Shown here: positions 1-13,962 of the stretch, piece after piece
How positions within the stretch are numbered: position 1 is the first letter of the stretch
Layout: the number at the start of each line of letters is the position of its first letter
From: Limanda limanda
Lineage: Eukaryota; Chordata; Actinopteri; Pleuronectiformes; Pleuronectidae
Assembly (NCBI RefSeq): GCF_963576545.1
Contig: NC_083656.1
Coordinates: 6,824,311 to 6,888,310, forward strand
Length of the DNA: 64,000 nt
Direction of reading: 5' to 3'
Translations under genes and position numbers: made by a program
Notes under the pieces: generated by a model
What the model was told of the DNA's origin: nothing
Seen by the model: the letters and a program-made list of their open reading frames with translations, nothing else
Databases searched by the model: none

Positions 1-130
1 TTCACCCACTCATTCCTACACACAGCATTCAGGGGCAATTTGAAGGTATGTCCAATATCTTGCTCGGAGGACACTTGGGATTGCTGACTTGTGCAGCCGG
101 GGATCGAACCACCGATTCGCTTAGCCACAC
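1..130 (-). repeat. Fragment of a dispersed fish repeat with a tRNA B-box-like word
   Basis: The stretch ends GCCGGGGATCGAACCACCGA, whose reverse complement contains the box-B-like GGTTCGATCCC. With the preceding GGCAATTT and CTTGCTCGGAGGACACTT words it matches a wording I know as common in teleost genomes. No full tRNA can be folded, so it is treated as a repeat relic cut by the window edge. Confidence 0.5.
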
Positions 131-1921
131 GGGAGTGGTATCAATCTTCTTCTCCTGCTCTCGTCAAGAACTCAAATAATCATATATGTCCCCAAACGTT
201 TCCCTGCTCCTCAAAGGACTCCTCATCCGAGCTCACTTCGGAGCTGAGGTTCAAAAATCATATTTCACCTCGCAAATTACTTTCAGAGACACATGTAATG
301 GAGTGTAAATGGAAATATTAACGTCTACATCCGTAGCACCGGGGCAAACTGCATGTGCTGATGAACATCATGTGGTCGAAGGCTCCGGAACCAAATGGAC
401 CTTGCGCTGAGATTGTTTTCTCGTTTGAGTAATTTATCTCATCGCACCGGTGATGCGTCCCGAAGCGTCTGAGGAGGAAATGAGCCGAGATTAAAATAAA
501 GTAGTAAAATGTCCTTGTTTTGTCATTTTTGCTGAATATGTAGCATTAGGACTAAAAAAGTACATGTTCTGCTGATTCATGCGGGCGAATATTCGATCAA
601 AATCCTATAATTTAGTAGATGTGGCTTTAGACTTTTTGTAACGTGTGTTTACTGAGTTTGTGTGAATGCAATTAAGCATAAAAGGCAGTTACTTTATATT
701 CCAAGCTGCAATTCACCGCAGTCAGTTCCCCATGATTCCAAGCTGAATGGTTTTTGAAGGTGACTGGCAGTCGCAGGGATAATTCCATCCCTAATGAATA
801 CATTTGGCTTCCTGCAGGGTTCAATAGCACAGTTCCACCACTTTAAAAAAGAAAGGGTTAAGCAGCGTCTTGGTTTACACTGTTCACATGAAAGGCTCCG
901 GAGCAGCATGTCTTGATTTATCTGGACGACGTTCTGTATGTACAACTGTCGCTGGCTTGCCCTGAGCAATTCACTTCCACCAGCTTTTCAAGGTTTGCTG
1001 TTCGTGCCAAAACGAAATGAAAAGCCTCTTTCAACGTGAGCATTAATACATGATATAGACATTCTACTACACCAAAGAAGAAGAGACACGGAGTGCTGCA
1101 AACCTTGGCTCTTCTTCTAGTTTTAACAGCAACGCACGATGTATGTTTGGGTTATTTACAGAAACGCAGTCGTTTTAGACTGAAAAACGATTTCACTCCA
1201 TCACATGACTTCTTGAAAATGACTTCCTCTGGTGTCACTGTCAAAGGCGTCCTCTCACCAACATCCTGTGACCCATCGCCACATTTCACATGGCACGCAG
1301 CGCAGTCGATGTTGTTAAGTGTTACTGAATCGGGGCGTGACCTCTCATTTCCATAACTTGACCTACAAGTCATGCACAATAAAAGATTTGCATATGCATG
1401 GGCAGCATGGATGCAATATGGCATTATGGTAATTTGCGGAATATTGAAATAAATCCCATTCATTGCGTGGCGTCGGCTGACTGCTGTGGTATTTTAATTT
1501 GAGATACGGCACCTGCTGCGCCCAGTGATACGTTCCTATTCCATCAAGTGTATAAATACAGAATGGGAAGGAGGCTGAGGGCACCCGGCAGATTTAAGCT
1601 GTATTTGCTTTTGCTCAGCCGCCTAATTTCCACCACTGGGAAGGTCAGGATGAACTAACTAAAATCCATTTTTTATGAGGAGAAAAAAAAAGCCGACGTG
1701 CGGTGATCCAATTGCTTTTTATAACAAGGAATCAAACACGTGCACGTTTCACATACATGCATGCACACACACGCGCACACCCGGCCTCACTCTCAATATC
1801 AAAGCCTAATCAGGGGTTGACACTTTCGCTCATTGTTATTGATGGGTTACGAGGGAAGAATGGGCTATGAGTTGGCGGAAATCTGCCATAGATTGTTCCG
1901 TGGTTTAAATACACACACACA

Positions 1922-1987
<66 letters not shown>

Positions 1988-3477
1988 CTCTAGGCCAAAA
2001 CTCCTCCAATAAAGACCTTTCTTCTTCTTCCTTTATCACAGACGCCATACATATTCCTATCAGTCTTGTGCAGCAGCGCAGGTAGAATGGACATGATTTA
2101 TACCTCGAGTGAATTTGATGGATGTCTGTTACTCGGTCTGAGCTGTTTACGTTTGCGAGAGTGATATGCAGCTGCCAGGATTGTGTCTGTGTTTTAAACT
2201 TTTACAAAAGGAAGCCAAAGAAAAAGAGGTAAAGCGAGAAGGACGTCTGTCACTGAGGAACTTTTCTTTCCACTGATATAACTGAGAATGCGTGGGTAGA
2301 ACATAATGTGGCCAGAGATGTACGACCTTTTTATGCGTACCTTTTTTAATCAAGGTCACATTTTTAATACCTTGAGCACTTGGAATATGTGGATTGACTG
2401 AGACTTTGTTAGACATGTTGCAAGAATATACATGTGCCCACATATCGCCATAAATAAATAAGGTGTTAATACAAAATATATACCAAAAATACAGTTTTCT
2501 TCTTGCTGTTCTACACGATTTATCTTTTAGAACAACTCTCCTCTCGTCTGTGCAGCTAAGTGTCCCCTGATGAAGCGACTGATACACCACGTTTGTCACA
2601 ATCCAACGAGGAAATTCTACCAATCTGAAGAGTAGGACTGTGTGAAAAGCAAACGGTGTTGTTCTTCTCTTCTCTTTGCCTTTTCTCACTGCAACACTTG
2701 GCTCGGGAAAGTGAGAAAAATGACACAATAAAGTGTCTAAACCCTGCGTGTCAGCTCGCTACGGGCCGTTTGCCACGGAGCGCTTACCATAAAGGTCAGA
2801 ATATGGGTGCACTCCAAATTTAGGGGAGGCTGGTTTGACATTTGGGGGAAAAAGGCTGGTCTGTGGTGCTCGCTCTCTATGCACAGAATAATCCAAGCAT
2901 GGGGAGGAATTGAATCCTGTGCACATGCACTAGCATTTTCAGCACATAATGTAGTAAAATGTGGTTTGTATGCACCTGCACCTTTGCTAAGCACATGGAA
3001 AGTGTGATGTATGATTGAAGCGCTAATAACACTTTGGTCTAAACTGCGAGTCAAACAAATGTAGACTCACATATCAGGCAACTACAGGCAACAGGAGACT
3101 CATTATGGTAAATCAGCCTTTTAACTGTTCTGATAAATATAATACACTTAGCTAAGGTTACGCTGTCCTCATTCCTTTTATAATGTTTCACTCCTTTTTG
3201 GATCTTCTCCTGCATACATTAGCGGGCCCTGCTAAATAGTGTTTACAGTATATTCCATTCTGGAGCTGCACCCTGCTATAATTGCTGCTGCAATGTCCCC
3301 ATTCTGCTGCAGGGATCATTACATTTTCATCAGCTAGGACAGTAAACAAGGCTGCTGCCGCTTTCTCCCCCTCTTCTTCTTCTCTTACTGTCATTCATCA
3401 AGATAAACATACACTTACACAAGCCCGCTATCAAATGTGATTTGAGCTAACTAACAAACATAATGTATTTCAGCGGA
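131..3477. other. Non-coding stretch left of the first CpG patch
   Basis: Apart from the CA tract at 1910-1988 I see no exon, repeat family or motif. A short CA/CG-rich patch lies near 1755-1785. Confidence 0.55.
1910..1988 (+). repeat. (CA)n microsatellite
   Basis: About 79 bp of CA with two ACAAAC interruptions near its two ends. In nrg3 sense this is a UG tract. Confidence 0.97.
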
Positions 3478-3690
3478 CGTGCGGCGGGAGGAACGGCACG
3501 GCACACAGTGTTCTGGTCGGCCGTGCTCTATCTGCAATGCTCTGAGAAGTCATTAAGCTCGCGGAGGATGGAGACGTCCCGGCTTGTTTGCCTTGCACAT
3601 CAGCGGGGCTGAATGTTAAAGTGGGAGCTGGCTCTGGATCACGCGGGAGTGCGCACTACATCACGACAGAGCTCCCGAGCCGCGAGTCGG
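3478..3690. other. Short CpG-rich patch
   Basis: By eye there are about 20 CpG dinucleotides in about 210 bp, well above the surrounding AT-rich DNA, immediately left of the TG tract. It could be an enhancer or a CpG patch; no transcription start can be shown. Confidence 0.4.
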
Positions 3691-3829
3691 TAACAGGTGC
3701 TGTTTCAAAGGACGAGAGATAACAGAGGGGAAGAAAAGGGTGAGGGGAGACGGACACAGCCCGAGACAGCTGAAGGGGATGTATTCCTCTTCATCTTCAG
3801 AGATTTCTTTTTTGCTTTCTCTTCCCGGG

Positions 3830-3832
3830 TGC

Positions 3833-3894
<62 letters not shown>
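3830..3894 (+). repeat. (TG)n microsatellite
   Basis: About 65 bp of TG, with two GCG variants at the left end. Confidence 0.97.
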
Positions 3895-3895
<1 letters not shown>

Positions 3896-5009
3896 TGCAC
3901 AAGCACACGTGTACACAACAGCCACAGAAGAAGAAATATTGGCAGACTGGGAAAATCTTTTTCTATTTCTGAGGAGAGAATAATACTTTAAGCGCTGCTC
4001 TTGAAGAATGAGGATGAGTTTTCGCGGCGGCCCACAAAGGTTAAATATTCATGAGATTTGCACTTCTAACCTGGAATAATACCAGACATCTACATGGTGT
4101 ACCATTAACCCCGCGTGTCCCGTCAAACCGACACGTTTCTTTATATCGCCTTTCCTCTTCTGGCGATCTATAATTCAGAGGTTTACTGAAAAAGAGCCTC
4201 CACACTGGATTAAAAGAAGGCAAACAAAGCTTATCTTTCACCCGTTTGAAACAAAAGCCGTTTTTTTTCGGATGCATGTTCCATTTTCTTTCCCCTTGTT
4301 ATCTCTCCGTACAAGCACAGAGGAAGCCGGCGCGGCACCTGCGGGGTAAATAACCAGTTTCATCCATCAAGTCTATTTACGACGATCGTCTGGTGTGTTT
4401 GCACAAGACTTAACGTATCATCAAGACAGAATCAACAGCTGATATATATTCCGTCGAGCGAAAAGCTGCGTAAATAAGCAGCTTCACTCCAGCTGGGTTG
4501 TAATTGGCTTCGTGTTTAACCGCGTCGTGCCGGCGCTCTGTCGCTCCCCATCGCCATAGGCAGCTTCTTCGGAGTCAGCATTAATATGCAAAAAATGCTA
4601 ATTGAGGTCTTCAGGACAACCTCTCAACTTTTTGTTGACTGTGGTTATTTGTGTTTGTTCTGGCACCCCCCCCAAAAAATGTACAAACACAATGAAGGCT
4701 TGCTGTTCATTTAGCCTGCAGGGGCAGAATTTCACATAAATCGCTCATCAGATCGACTTCAAACTTCACACGAGTAATAGCGAGGATGATGGGAAATGCA
4801 AATGTTAATTTCTCTGATTGGGAAGTCACTTTATCATTAGTTTTTATCAATTTATTACATAAAAGAACCCGACCGAGCTGGAGATAAAATTAGCGGAGCC
4901 CGAACCAAATGCGACAAGATTTATTTCACTTTTTTTTCTGTCCGAACCTGAACCATAACACCTTAAGTCGAGAGCCCAGCAAACTTTGCACAGAATCATC
5001 TTAAGTCAT

Positions 5010-5261
5010 CTGTAAAGATATATATTTAGATGTATATATTTTATTTTCTATTTTAAATTTTTGATATTCTATTTCATTGTCTTTTTTATTCTATTTTATA
5101 CTATTTCTATTTTATTTTATTTTTTTGGGTTGAAATTACTGAGCATTGCTTAAAGAGAGTGTGTGACCCAAGCATTGCATTGACAGTGACTTCTTCATGT
5201 TGTCTCTGTTCATTTGACAATAAAAATCTTGAATCTTGAATCTTGAATCTTGAATCTTGAG
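5010..5261 (+). repeat. LINE-like 3' end with (TTGAATC)n tail
   Basis: A T-rich stretch (5010-5130) leads into a unique 90-bp piece, an AATAAA signal at 5219-5224 and then about five 7-bp TTGAATC units to 5260. An AATAAA followed by a short tandem tail is typical of 3' ends of fish non-LTR retrotransposons or their relatives. No coding remnant is seen upstream, so the family is not assigned. Confidence 0.55.
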
Positions 5262-5435
5262 TATTACAGCCAGAGACCTGATCTCTCACAGCGGCTCCGC
5301 TCTGTAACTTTCTATCAGACACGAGGAAATAATTAGCAGTGGTTACATTAATCTACACTCAGTAATTAAAAGATTATAATCCTCAGGAAGGGAGGATCAC
5401 CGCAGGCCTGTTGTATTATACTGCAGTCGTTACAT

Positions 5436-5472
5436 ATCGGTGTACCTAATAAATCGAACAAGTGAGTATAAG
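5436..5472 (+). repeat. Short 'ggtgtacctaataaa' repeat word
   Basis: CGGTGTACCTAATAAATCGA followed by AAGTGAGTATA resembles the end of a common fish repeat; a second example is at 8818-8848. Confidence 0.4.
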
Positions 5473-6295
5473 TGTCACATTGATTCCTCTAAATCCACGT
5501 GCCCGTATTTTTCGGATCAGGTATCTGACAAACGGGGGTCGGCAATTATTATCATCGTTAATGTCATAACACAGCGGCGAGAGGAAGATGATGATTAGAT
5601 GAATGAATCCATTAATAAAGTATTAATGAGGTGAGCCCGGTTTGAATGGACGCTGCAGCAGGTCCAATAAACAGGAGCTAAATATTTCTCCATGAAGGGG
5701 TTTCAGCAGGGAGCTTTACCTCAGACTGAGTGATGATGATGCCTCATTCCTCATCGCTCCACATTGATATGATGTGCTGCTTAATAGGAGCGGACAGAAT
5801 TTGACCACCAGGGGGTAGAGATACAGGTTTACAAGCGTTTATTTGTGTGTTTTTTTTACAGATTCACATTCAGATGTTAAAGCGAGGCCGTAAAGGAGAG
5901 TTTAACACTGTCTCTAGTTATGTTTCTGTGTTAATCTAATGATGATGGAGACTCTGAGCCAAAACAATTCTCCGCCCAGATGATGTGTATTTGTCAGAGT
6001 TGTATTTTGAGACAGAGAGCTGCCTTAATGTGCTTAATATTTTGATGGATCTCACCCCGGCTGTTTAAGAGACACCCAACAGGTTATGAGAGCCATCAAA
6101 ACAATATCTCCCCGAATCACCAGAGACGCTTCTGCTACTTTTATTATTCATTACACTTCCACATTTTTTTGCGAGCAGCGGCTGGTGCCAATCCGCCGCG
6201 GCACAGACTTGGCTGCCCGAATTTAGCAGGGGGGGTTTTTTGAACTGTACCTTGAGAGGACGTAATATGTAAACTGTAATAAAGAAAGATGGCGA

Positions 6296-6318
6296 GGGAG
6301 AGAGAGAGAGAGAGAGAG
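6296..6318 (+). repeat. (GA)n microsatellite
   Basis: About 22 bp of GA. Confidence 0.9.
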
Positions 6319-6938
6319 GATGAAGACCAGCAGAGGCGCAGCTTGTCAGCGAGGTGCGAATAAAACCTCGTCCTCTTCTGTATCGTTTACATGCTCCTTC
6401 AGGACCGGTGCCAATGAAAACACAATTAAGTTGTGTTGTTTTGGATCCATGACAACAGAGAAAATACGGCCCTGGCACAAGTCAGTGCTACAACTGATCC
6501 CGTTTTATTTGTCAACAGCCAACAACTTTACCGGAGGTGCCAAGACTTTAGACAGGGCGGGGCGGGGGGGCGGATTACGTCACCACAGCAGAGTGACCTG
6601 AATAATTCAGCTCCTCCCTGGTAATGGGTAAGTGAAGATGTGTGTAACATCAGAGGCTTGTCCGGACACATTGTGTAAGAGGAGGCTTTTTGTCCGTGTG
6701 TTGCTGATCCTCTGAGAATCATGCGGATCACTCACATGCTCCACGGAGGGAACATGACTCGGGTGCATCTGGATCTCCAGCCGGGTTTTAAAGCATGTTA
6801 ACGTATCACAGAGCTGAAAGAGAACTCATGAACATTTCACATGCGTTTGCTCTTCATGCTTTAAATATATACATGTAATGAGGGACTGAAAAGATATTAC
6901 TTTTTCTAGAATGTAATTGTTCATCTATGTTAAATCAT

Positions 6939-7012
6939 CCATCCATTATCTACTTTGCTTATATGCTTCAGAGGGGGGTGGGAGCTGGAGCTAGGCCCAG
7001 GTGACATTGGGT
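6939..7012 (+). repeat. Fish 'catccattatct' dispersed repeat, left part
   Basis: CATCCATTATCT, then CTTAT, GGGAGCTGGAGC and GTGACATTGGGT, in the order seen in a very common teleost repeat. The match stops abruptly at about 7012. It may be the left half of the copy continued at 7970-8092. Confidence 0.6.
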
Positions 7013-7969
<957 letters not shown>

Positions 7970-8092
7970 TATGCATGGAGACAAACAAACATTCACACTC
8001 ACTTTCTCACAATGGTTTAATATAGAGGCTGCAAGTCTTTGGACTGTGGGAGGAATCACGAGCACCCAGAGAACACGGGCGTTCAAACTCTC
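7970..8092 (+). repeat. Fish 'catccattatct' dispersed repeat, middle/right part
   Basis: GAGACAAACAAACATTCACACTCAC, written here only as the end of that family's middle section, is followed by TTTGGACTGTGGGAGGA, CACCCAGAGAACACG and TTCAAACTC. These are the later words of the same family as 6939-7012, in the same orientation. Confidence 0.6.
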
Positions 8093-8817
8093 TTCACTAT
8101 CGCTTGTATCAGTAATTGTGGCCTTTGTTTGCTTAACCTCTGCCAGAATATCAAATGTTATAATCTCTCCTCCCCTGCATTTTCTTTCTATAAGAAAAGC
8201 ACTGGTGTCAAATAACCATCATTAAACCACCTTTTAGTATTTGAGTTTGTAATAAAAGCTTGAATCCAGTGATCATGGGGTGAGAGTGGTGTTTTTCTTG
8301 AGACTAGCAATCTATTCTTAAAGGAGAAAACATTAAAACCATGATTGTACTGTGATTATAGGATAAGAACTGAGGGTTAAGGTTTATTTCTTCTTTTTCT
8401 TACAGTGCACTTAACACTTGACACCGAGTGTCAACACTTGTTGTAACGTTGTCATTATTTGTCACCTCAGCGGCAACAACATCCACCTCCAGCACCTCGC
8501 CTCGGGTCGACATCACCTGTGAGACGCATGTTCACCCCCCCGACCCTCAGTTACACAAAAACAAACATTGTTCTCTCACAGTTGATAACAGGAATTATCT
8601 TTAGGTTTTTAACTCAATGTTGTTTGGACAAAAATAAGAACTTTATGACATTTTCTTGGACTGTGAGAAGGATGTGATTCATTTTTTTTAAAATTGTGCG
8701 ATTTGTTTCCATTGATTTTTCAGAGCCAAATATGACATATATTCCAGGGACTGATATTTATGAGTGTGTGTGCAAAAATAAATCTGATCTAGCAGTTAGT
8801 CATAATGAATAACTACG

Positions 8818-8848
8818 TGTACAGGTGTCCCTAATAAAGTGCTCACTC
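8818..8848 (+). repeat. Short 'aggtgtccctaataaagtg' repeat word
   Basis: GTGTACAGGTGTCCCTAATA followed by AAGTGCTCACTCTG carries the same words as 5436-5472. Confidence 0.4.
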
Positions 8849-9049
8849 TGCAAAGGAACATAGAAAATAAAAAAAATGTCATACAAAACAATGAAACCAC
8901 ATTTTTTGTGTCAAACCAAAGCTCCAGCTACAAATTAATTTCAAGATGAAGATAAAACCGGACGGAAAAGAGGAAAGTGGGTGTGCAATGTTTGCAAACA
9001 CCATCCATCATTCTCACTAAGCCAATATCTAAGTTTCCTGTGTGTGGTT

Positions 9050-9300
9050 AACCACCGCCCGGCACTTTTAGTCGATACTACAAACGCGCTGATTGGCCGA
9101 CGCGAGCGCCACACTCAATGATTTTCACTTGTGCGATGACACGCTGAATGCCCCCGAGAGCCGGAATAAATAGCGCGCTCCTGTCATGTGCGTGGGATTG
9201 TGTTGTAGTTTCTCCACAAACATCAATGATATTAGTTATGCCCATTTCCCTGCTCCTCGTCTTGCCCTACATTCTACAAATCTGGCTCGGGTATTTTCGT
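9050..9300 (+). promoter_or_regulatory. Promoter-like stretch: GATTGG box and AATAAATA TATA-like word
   Basis: GATTGGC (an inverted CCAAT box) at about 9090 is followed about 70 bp later by GGAATAAATAGCGCGC, in a locally CpG-rich stretch, and then by an open frame starting at 9148 with a hydrophobic run (LLLVLPYILQIWL). Nothing shows the frame is a real gene. It could be chance. Confidence 0.2.
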
Positions 9301-9873
9301 GTGTGTGTGTTTTTTTTGTGTATGTATTATGGATCATTCTGCTCTCTGATGCGTAACCGAGTGCAGAAGCCACGACGTCCACGTGGCTCCAGGTGTTTCC
9401 CTCCACATTCCTATCGGGAGCTCATCGGGGAGGTGGAGCCGAGTTAACCTTTCTGTCTGCCCACCCACACACCGCTGAGTGGGGTCGCTGCATTTTTGTG
9501 TATATTTTTTGCAAAAGGGATTTTCGGCAGAGAACGAGGACAGTGCTGCCTTTTGTGCCCAATGTTTTTTGGGATGCTGCTGACATCTGCCTCTACAACC
9601 ATAATCCCCTCTGCTACATTCAGCATGATTGGGTTTAAATCATTGCAAATGCTAATGGAACCTCTACTCGAACATGCTCAAACACGCACACACAGGGTTA
9701 CAAATACCCAAACATACACACAGCACGAGTGCACCGAACAGTCAAGGCAGAGCTTTGTCTGCAGATGAACTGACTTGGAGCCAAACCCTCTGGCTCAGCT
9801 ACAGTATCAGCTGTAAAAGATGGATTAGGTTCCTCTATAACTACTCTCAGGCTGAAGCACAACGTAATAAGTC

Positions 9874-9901
9874 GTGTGTGTGTGTGTGTGTGTTGTGTGT
9901 G
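9874..9901 (+). repeat. (GT)n microsatellite
   Basis: About 28 bp of GT with one TTG interruption. Confidence 0.9.
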
Positions 9902-10699
9902 GTTGTGCGAGGGTAGATCTTTAAGTGACTGGCTGCACACAGCTTCCTCCTGTGTGAGGTTGTGTTTACTTCCGACGAGTGCTGCAGGTTTTGGAGGAGT
10001 GCGCTCTGATAGAGATGACTGGAACAGTTACACTGCTCTCCAACACAAACCAAACAAGTGTCTGGGGGGGGGGGAAGTGGAGATTGCTCCCATTGTGATC
10101 AATCCGAGCGGCTCAGCCAACCAGCCTCCAATAGATGGTAACAATTCTTTACCCTGCAGGGAGACGCCATTACACAACACGCCGTCATCTCAGCCCGGCT
10201 TAAAATCTGTCATTAAACTCAGATTGCGCCGGGCGTCTCTGTAATTGTCAATTCAATATCTCACAGTACGACGCAGGCTGGATGCGGACTTAATGTTTTT
10301 TCAGGCATAATGAAAACATATCTTTATTTATTTTTTTAGTCTACCACACCTGAGGTTATTTGAATAATGTTCGTACCGATGGGAAATACCGTCACCGTCA
10401 AATGATTGATCCCTGGGGTCGTGTGGAGTGAGAATGTGTTTATTGCTCCGACACCTTTCAGGAGCAGAAGCTTCAGCGACAGAAAAACATGAGGGATGTT
10501 GTGAAACAGCCACGAGAGAAACAAGGAGACGCTCGTAGCTTTGTAATCTTTTAAATTAAGAATCAACTGTTGTATTTCTGTCATGGCAGATACATAATTC
10601 TGATTAGGTAATAAATGTCTTCATCTGGGTTTGTGCTGTTGTAAATGAATGTGCAAGTATGAAATTTATCTTTGTAACAAAAAGGTTGTGTTTCACTCA

Positions 10700-11073
10700 C
10701 GTCAGTTGGGCCTTGATCGCCCCCTGGTGGCTGGCTGCAGAATAGGTCCTAAATCCTGCCTCATCCATGTTAACGGATGAGACATGAGTTGAACTAAAAA
10801 GTCTAAATGAACATCAAATGCATTTATCTCAAAGTTGGATTCTTTATTTTTGGTACTTCTCATCACAATGATGTCTGTTCAAGTTTTCATTTTGGTTTTA
10901 ATTAGTTAGGTTTTAATCATTGGCTCCACCCCCCGATCACTACTGTGCAGAAGTCCAAATGACCTCATCGGTGGAAGATGGCAGCGTTCGTATCTTGGAT
11001 ATTTTGGCTTCACTTATGAAAGGAGGGAGTAATTGGAGTTGTGTCGTCCATCTTTATATACAATCTACAGGTA
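10700..11073 (+). repeat. Teleost interspersed repeat, about 370 bp, near full length
   Basis: It starts around TTGATCGCCCCCTGGTGGCT and ends around TCCATCTTTATATACAATCT. The internal words (CCATGTTAACGGATGAGACA, TTTTGGTTTTAATTAGTTAG, ATGACCTCATCGGTGGAAGA, TTTTGGCTTCACTT) are ones I associate with an abundant fish short repeat. A shortened relative is at 50552-50620. An 84-codon frame inside it (10920-11174) is not regarded as a gene. Confidence 0.6.
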
Positions 11074-13277
11074 ATTATGAAAGTTGTTTTTGTATTTCTA
11101 TATTTTCCTGTTCACAAATTCTGCTCAAAAAATATAAAATAAGGGATCACAACATACTTCGAATACCTTCCTGAAAAGGAGGTGAATAGGTTAATACCTG
11201 CTATGTGTTCTTTCTGATTCTATTTGTAAAACCCAGATCCCAGATAAATAGTTTATAGCTGTAATATTAACCCTGGCTAGGTAGATCTCTCCACCCTGAG
11301 CAGGTCAATGCTTTGACACAGCACAAATCTGAGCCCCGGGATCCAACTGGAGCACAAAACAAATACAGTCCTTAGGCTGTGGGAAAACAAAATCCCCCCC
11401 TAAAAGATTTAAGGAATGGATTTCACATTTAGAAAATAAAAAATGAGGCAGCGGAGCAAAGTTATAGCAGCGATGCTAATTAGAAGGGAATTGAGCCGGA
11501 GAAATAACCTCACGATCTCACTGCGGATGTCAAGCGTATAGATTTTCCTCGTGGACAGTGATCTATATTTACTATACACTCTGTAAATACACCGATATTT
11601 TATGATTTACCTATCGGTGAGTTTTTCATGTGAGCAAGGGCTATTTTTTAAGTCGACGACAGCTGTGAATTGGTATCGATCGCATTCCTATTCAATTCCC
11701 CCAGTTTTGCTGTTATTACAGAAGCTGAGATGGAGCCTGCGCCGCCTGTCTAAGCAAATGCGGCTCCGGAGCAGGAATAGATGACCTCTGTTGCTTTAAT
11801 TACCCTTGATCCTTTGCAGCATGGTCAGGCTGGTTCTTTTTTTAAACTGGCTGGACTCAATTATTTACGTTCATTGGTACAAAGAAAGGAGAACCGGTAA
11901 ATTTAATAGAAAAAACGTCAATGGAAATACTTCACTTTTACCTTCAGGGCCAGTATTTAATCATTTGTTCAGCACTTCAAAACTAAAATAAACCCAAATC
12001 AAGCATCTGTCTGAGGGAAGCAGAGTTCCAGCGATGTAGTTGTCAGTGGATCCGCTTCCACGTTTAGCCCCTGGTTAGATCCAGTGTATCTATCTGTGTC
12101 ACACTGTAGAGAAACGGCTAAAAGGATGAACATGAAAGTGATGGGCAAAAAGAAATGAAACCGTCGGGTGGGTGAGTCTGGGAATTATAAGAGAGGAAGC
12201 GTCAGCGTGGAGTGCATCAATGTCAGTCAAGCTCCAAACTCCAATGATGGCGGCTAATTAGATTTCCCCCATGCACAGCGAATCACGCTCAAAGGGAAGA
12301 AACATTTTGCAACTCAATAGCCAGCTGACATACGCTGATAGCATTGTCAACAGTCAGCTGTGCAGCCCGCTAACATGCTCCGAGAGGAGGATTAGCACTG
12401 ATAGCACAGATGCTGGTTGTGTTTACATGCTGTCACAGGTACCACGGAGCAGAACATGGAACAAGTGTGAGGATGAATAAATGAACGAAGGAAACGAGTG
12501 ACCTCAAAAAACATGAAAAGGGGGTTAGAAATAATTGCGGCAACATCAGAAGGAAATAAACACACCAGGTACATCAGATTCTAATTTCAGAAATCAAAAC
12601 GTCATATATATTATACATTATATTACATGTGTTTATAGACATGTATATAGGTTCCCTACCTACTTACGAGGGTCTCACAGGAAAAATCTCCAGCGTGTTC
12701 TCCGCCGTGAGTTGATCTCATTAGTAACAGCCTCTGTGTTCCCACTCCTCACTCTGCACGCTGTCAGAGCTGCATCGAGTCAACGCTGATGCAAATTCAA
12801 CCTTCCCCTCGCTGTTTCACAATAAAACTGTTCAACCGGTGGAGCACGGGGAGGCTTTTATTGTGAAACGTGGCTGCATCTGTCACCGAGGTAATCGTTA
12901 ATCACCGATACATCGACGAGAGGAGACAGGAACAGAGAGTGTGTGGGTGAACTGCTGCAGCATCAAACCTCAACCAGAACTCAACTCTTTAAGCCTTACA
13001 CCTTTAAATGCTGAAAACCAGGGGCGTTGCCACAGGGTGAGCAAAGAAGGCCATTGCACCTGAGCAGAGAGCCCCCCCCTCCCTCAGTCCACAGCAACAA
13101 TAACCCCCCCACACTCAATGATCGCAAAAGTACAGGAACAACTACAAGGTCGGAAACCTCCTAATGAGGCCCCGTGCCGCTTACAGCTTTCTATCAAAAG
13201 GTTTGTAATTTTAGACCTCGGCACCTCTCTATCTCTCTATCTCCCTATCTCCCTTTCTATCCATAATTCTATCATTC
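11074..13277. other. Non-coding stretch before the GATA array
   Basis: Mostly unique-looking. GGGGCGTTGCCACAGGGTGA at about 13021 resembles a fragment of a fish repeat whose relatives (GGGGGC/GGGCCC words) recur at about 41210-41265. Confidence 0.45.

Positions 13278-13962
<685 letters not shown>

Larger units (their letters stand above)
3895..6938. other. Non-coding stretch with one LINE-like end
   Basis: It holds the 5010-5261 repeat, the 5436 word and a GA tract. Otherwise it is AT-rich unique-looking DNA; a GC-richer bit with GGGCGGGGCGGGG lies at about 6555-6570. Confidence 0.5.
8093..10699. other. Non-coding stretch
   Basis: It holds the 8818 repeat word, the promoter-like stretch near 9.1 kb, a GT tract at 9874 and a run of ten or more G near 10065. 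No exon recognised. Confidence 0.5.

Noticed and set aside
1..130. Possible tRNA gene because of the box-B-like GGTTCGATCCC (minus strand)
   Set aside because: No box A at the right distance and no cloverleaf; it fits a dispersed repeat better.
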